This document shows, piece after piece, positions 59,926 through 64,000 of a DNA stretch of 64,000 nucleotides. Under the pieces are notes generated by a model. That model was not told the origin of the DNA. It saw nothing but the letters and a program-made list of their open reading frames with translations, and did not search any database. Origin of the DNA: Kryptolebias marmoratus (lineage: Eukaryota; Chordata; Actinopteri; Cyprinodontiformes; Rivulidae); assembly GCF_001649575.2 (NCBI RefSeq), contig NC_051439.1, positions 9,370,354 to 9,434,353 of the forward strand, in the 5' to 3' direction. Position numbers and translations under genes: made by a program. How positions within the stretch are numbered: position 1 is the stretch's first letter; each line of letters opens with the position of its first letter.

Positions 59926-62432
59926 TGCAGTATGTGCATGTGGTTACATGTGGAGTGTGTGTAGATAGCTTGTCACTGTCACGAAGCCCTGCCTGCTTGT
60001 GAGGGCTGTGTGTTTCCACCTTCGAATGATGTCATGTGCACCAATAATTAAAGCCACCATGGTTGTTGTCAGTTGGAGTTTTGATTTGAATAATATCACC
60101 AAGTTGCAAGGTGTCACTTTTTTCATTTATTTCTTGATATTACCACCCAGTTTTTATGTGTTTCTGGTTCTCTTCAAAATTTGCTTGCTTGCTTTTCAAC
60201 AACAAGATGACCTTTCATTCATTCTGACCTTTTTTTTTTTCCGTTGATCCACATACCCTAGTGTAGTCCCTTCTTTTGAATTTATTTAAAGAGTAAGAAG
60301 TCACCTTTACTGAAAAGCTGGCCACAGCTAAGCCACACCAGCAAACTCACTGCCAGAAACACAGCAAGTTCAGGTCTGCCATTTGTCTTGTGGTTTTGAG
60401 TTGGGGATATTTATCTAACTCGCTGTCCAATGTCAACACTGACTCTAAAATACCCTCTGTGCTCCACAAAGTGGGCTTCCTCAGGGAGGATGAGGATTAA
60501 TGTTTAGTTGGAGATGAAATAAAGCAAGAAGAGGAGGAGAGAAGATGGCAGAGGATGAATGTTAAGAAAAAGGACTGATCAAAGCAGGTACCAAAGAAGA
60601 GTCAGAAAAGGGAAAGGAAAAGAAAAATTTGGTAATGGAACTGTAGATTAATTTGTTACCTAATGTGGGATCAATTTGACATAAAATGCTTCTGTCTTTG
60701 GAAAATGCTCCATTTCTTCTGATTTTCTTCACAGTCAGAGTGTGTACAAAAGGGTTAACCACTTTAAAGCTTTGACAAGCTGTGTGTAAAAGATGGCCTG
60801 CGATCATTCTCAACCATTCCTAAAGCTGTGACTAACCATAAATAACAAACAAAATCCAAGGCCTCCCATCACCATCAACACATGCATGCCAAGATGAGAA
60901 ACTGTCAGCTAGACAGGAGATGACCTCAAGTTTACAGCCTAAAACCTGTTGCTCCTGAACAATTGATTGTCATCCTCCACCATCTTTCCAACCCCCCATC
61001 AGCAGCCCTCTCAGCAAGAAGTAGATGAATTCACACAGTGATTCTGCCATGAGAAGCACATCAGTGGTCTGTACCTTCTCGTTTACGAGGAGAATTCCAC
61101 ACACTGGGCCCAATATTCCTGGTTACTGGAGTCTGGTGATTAAAGTGTATAAAAAAGGGGGTGGTACCACTAAAAGCCAGTGATTTAGTGAGCTGTCACC
61201 CCAGTTCAGATGGGCCAACAAGTTCAAGTCCCCGCAGGAGGGTTGTAGTGAAAATGAAACAAGGGACACAGCAGTGTTAAAGGAGAGGTTGGATAGCTGG
61301 AGGATTGAAGGGTTAGAGGGTTCAAGGAGTCAGGAGGAGACATGGGGTCATCTGGAGGGTATAATGCCTCAAGTCAAAGTTTCTTTGTAAAAATGTGTGT
61401 TTTTCCTTGGAGGTTAACTCAAACAACTTGTAAAGTTTAGAATTGGCAATTTTTCCTTGCCTTGTCTGATCCAAGCAATATTCAACATTTTTTTGTATAA
61501 TTGCAGTAAAACAGTTTAAGTATGAAGCCAGAAAAGAAGGGATTGCTGAGTCCCTGACCCCTTATTAACCTTGTCCTGACCTTGTAAAATCCTGATCCCA
61601 TCATTTCCACCCATACAGGATTCATCTGTTAACTGGACCGCCTCCTTCTCATCTCAGGGAGTGACGCTGGATGCCTTCAAGTACCAGCCAGCTATAAAAG
61701 ACACATCCTGATGCGCCTTCCTCCACTGTGTTTAATAGCTGTCTGTCTCCCCCCGCCTCCACCATGCTGACCTTTGCCACCACACCCACCCTCAGCCTCG
61801 GCGCTGGCCCTTGGCTAACCTCTCGTATTTAAAGTTCAGGGTCAGGGCAGCAGACTCGCTGCCAATTGGGTGTTTGCCCAGGAGGAGCTGACGCAGCCGA
61901 CATACGCAAAAAACCCAGGGACCCCTCTGATGTTCCTGAGAGTTTCCAAAGAGGGCTTGAGTGTGTTTACAAGATCTTAAATTTAGAGAGGGAAGGAGTG
62001 CTGTGCAGGCTTGTAGACTGACAAAAGAGCGGGGCAGCATATACTGTAAATAAGTGTCACGTAAAAAGAAGCAAAACTCTTTCACAGCAGTCAAACAGCT
62101 GAAGGAAGGCAGGTAGAACAATAAGATACACATTCAGTTCAGCCAAAGTTCTAAAATGTATTTTAGTTCACATTGTCACATTAGTAGTAGTGTCATAGGT
62201 CTAAAGGTGATCATACAATGATTATTAGATGAATAAAGAGAAAGAAAGAAGGAAAAGTGAAAGAAAGTACTGAAAAAAAAGTCTTACATTAAAGTTTGTT
62301 TTATTTTATGAAATATTGCTTCAAACTTCAAGATTTGCTCCATTTAAGGAAGTTTATTCCTGCTTTGAGATCACTAGCCTCAAAGTATTGGCTTTAACTC
62401 CTGCAGAACGAGTCCTTGTGAAGTTCAAATCT

Positions 62433-62868
62433 TTTGAAGAGGGATTCTGTGGAATGTATATGAACAATTAATATGTTAGACCTTAGTTAGTAGAAATAGA
62501 GTTAAATTCAGACCAAACTGACAAACTAAGGGCTAGTCTGAGCAGAGCCAAGAACGAAGTACATTGGTGCTGCCATAGAAACATACATTTCTATGATTTT
62601 TTGCAAGCGCAAATAGTACCTTAACATTTCTGCCAGAATAATCATGTAATGCAAAACTGACAGAAGTCTAAAAGTTTATAAAATAGCATTTGCATTAACT
62701 GCAACAAATCTTTTTTGATTAGAGTTGTTTTAAGATGGCAGCAGTCTCTTTGGCCTCAGCCCTGCCCAGATTAGCCATTAGCTTGTTAATCCAATCAGAA
62801 CTAATATTCCCTTTCCAACTCAGGCTGTCCAAAGAGCTATCTATAGCAGGTAAGATATTGATTGTTCA
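62433..62868. repeat. Dispersed degenerate repeat, copy B
   Basis: Same order and orientation of matching blocks as 15921-16250, including GAACAATTAATATGTTA (62462-62478), GCCAAGAACGAAG near 62547-62559, and the exact shared 15-mer at 62850-62864. The middle is about 100 bp longer than in copy A. An inserted or diverged segment includes a short AGAAAC/TTTCT inverted pair. Confidence 0.6.
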
Positions 62869-64000
62869 TAAACCTCTCATTCAATCTTCCTTAAAAAATT
62901 TTGAACCATTGATTAAAGTGTGAATCTAAGCTTCTTTTGTTTCCTGTTTAGTTGTTGCTTGCACTTGTACTTCACTTATTTTCTAACCAACAATGATTGC
63001 ACAGTAGGTTTTAATAAATGCAAATCAGTTGGGGAATACATTTTGCAGTCTTTCCCAACGTCATCCTGTGAAATGATATGTTAGAAATAACGAATGTTGG
63101 CAGCTTACAGCTGCCTGATGGCTCCATTTTTCACTCCATATAACCTGCTAACTTTTACTGCTTGGCGTCCTCCACTCAGGCTGTGTCACTAAGTCATAAG
63201 ATGGCTGCTCATGGCTGATATATGGGCCGACACGATGATGTCACCTAAGAACACTTTCAATAATTGCAATGATTAATACTCTCAACCTTCCAACACCTTC
63301 GCTTCTTCATGCAGCCACTCATCCTCTTTGAGGTTTATCTATCAGTCTGCACCCAGTTTGTTCAAGTTCTCTGACTGATGCATGACAACACTGCAAAGCC
63401 TGTGTTCCGGTGCACTCTATTTACATTCATTTAGATTATCAGTCGATCAGCCTTTTGGCCCGTAAAATTGCTATGAGTCACAGAGATAGGAGAAGCAGGA
63501 GAATTGGAGTATTTACCATTTAACTGATTCACAAAATGTGCAACAGAGAATTTTCCCTCTTTGTTTGCTGACATGTGTTAATTTTTAAAACAAGCTTATT
63601 TGTTGGTTTGTTTTCCACTAGAAAAAAAACAGTTGAGTAGCATCTTACAGCTGTTTGCATGAGCAGGAACGTCTGTAGAACTCACACAGGATGGGTTTCC
63701 TGTTGGCCTGCTCACAATCTGTTTGGGAGGAAAAAGGTGAAACAGATAAGTATAAATAGAGGAGCTCTTCCAGAGGGTTGGGAGAGGCCTGGGGGGCCTG
63801 GGACAGTAGCTGACCTGTGACAGTCACAATTTTTCTGAGGAGTGAGACATGACCTTTTATGTCTAGTGGCGTCAGAAAAAACAAACTTTTTTCCCTTGTT
63901 GCTGATGGACAATTTTGTACATCACTGGGAAACACTACTTGTACAGGCTGGTGTTCAGAGTTAAAATACTACATACAATAGGAATTGATAAAACATTAGA

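Larger units (their letters stand above)
55001..64000. other. 5' flank of dph6 without a recognised gene
   Basis: AT-rich DNA with a candidate regulatory island at 57961-58210, a short GA/GT run at 59901-59925 and the second copy of a dispersed repeat (62433-62868). Short open frames have no recognised homology. An isolated exon-like segment at 63652-63718 is noted as a finding only. Confidence 0.65.

Noticed and set aside
61195..61245. tRNA-like B box (GTTCAAGTCCCCGC) that might mark a tRNA or SINE
   Set aside because: No acceptable A box at the required distance and no cloverleaf could be drawn by eye.
1..64000. CRISPR arrays, bacterial operons, phage or insertion elements
   Set aside because: The window is vertebrate nuclear DNA; none of the required repeat-spacer or gene-dense structure is present.

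Overview
The window reads as nuclear DNA of a bony fish (probably a spiny-rayed teleost). It is AT-rich, has GT-AG introns of 81 bp to 14.7 kb, carries AT, GATA and GT microsatellites and degenerate interspersed repeats, and has no operons, ribosome binding sites or prokaryotic gene density. I recognise one protein-coding gene, and its coding sequence is complete.

That gene is dph6 (diphthine--ammonia ligase, also called ATPBD4), on the minus strand. Its start codon is at 54855 and its stop codon at 3691-3693. I assembled it by hand from 14 coding exons: 54833-54855, 54464-54555, 53408-53592, 41153-41226, 40175-40293, 32547-32608, 32308-32402, 32133-32226, 30212-30362, 27730-27859, 27410-27584, 12497-12745, 7792-8176 and 3691-3809. 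The exons total 1953 nt, the reading frame stays open across all 13 splice junctions, and the product is 650 residues. Exons 1-8 (residues 1-248) encode the ATP-pyrophosphatase-type amidase that performs the last step of diphthamide synthesis on eEF2. Exon 9 encodes a linker. Exons 10-14 encode two RidA/YjgF-type domains, as in the yeast enzyme; the familiar 267-residue human protein lacks them.

Layout: 1-3690 is sequence 3' of the gene, with an interspersed-repeat remnant and tandem hairpins at the left edge. 3691-54855 is dph6. The large introns 3, 5, 11, 12 and 13 hold no nested gene that I can support, but several stretches look like conserved non-coding regulatory elements: balanced composition, homeodomain TAATTA cores, POU octamers, SOX and CDX/posterior-HOX motifs. 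54856-64000 is 5' flanking sequence with a compact ETS-site promoter next to the first exon, then another regulatory-looking stretch, a second copy of a dispersed repeat, and no convincing gene.

In human, DPH6 lies in a sparse region with CDIN1 and MEIS2, so dph6 may be a bystander whose introns carry regulatory elements for a neighbouring developmental gene such as meis2. This is inference: no neighbouring gene lies in the window. I found no CRISPR array, bacterial mobile element, convincing tRNA or rRNA gene, or intact transposon.
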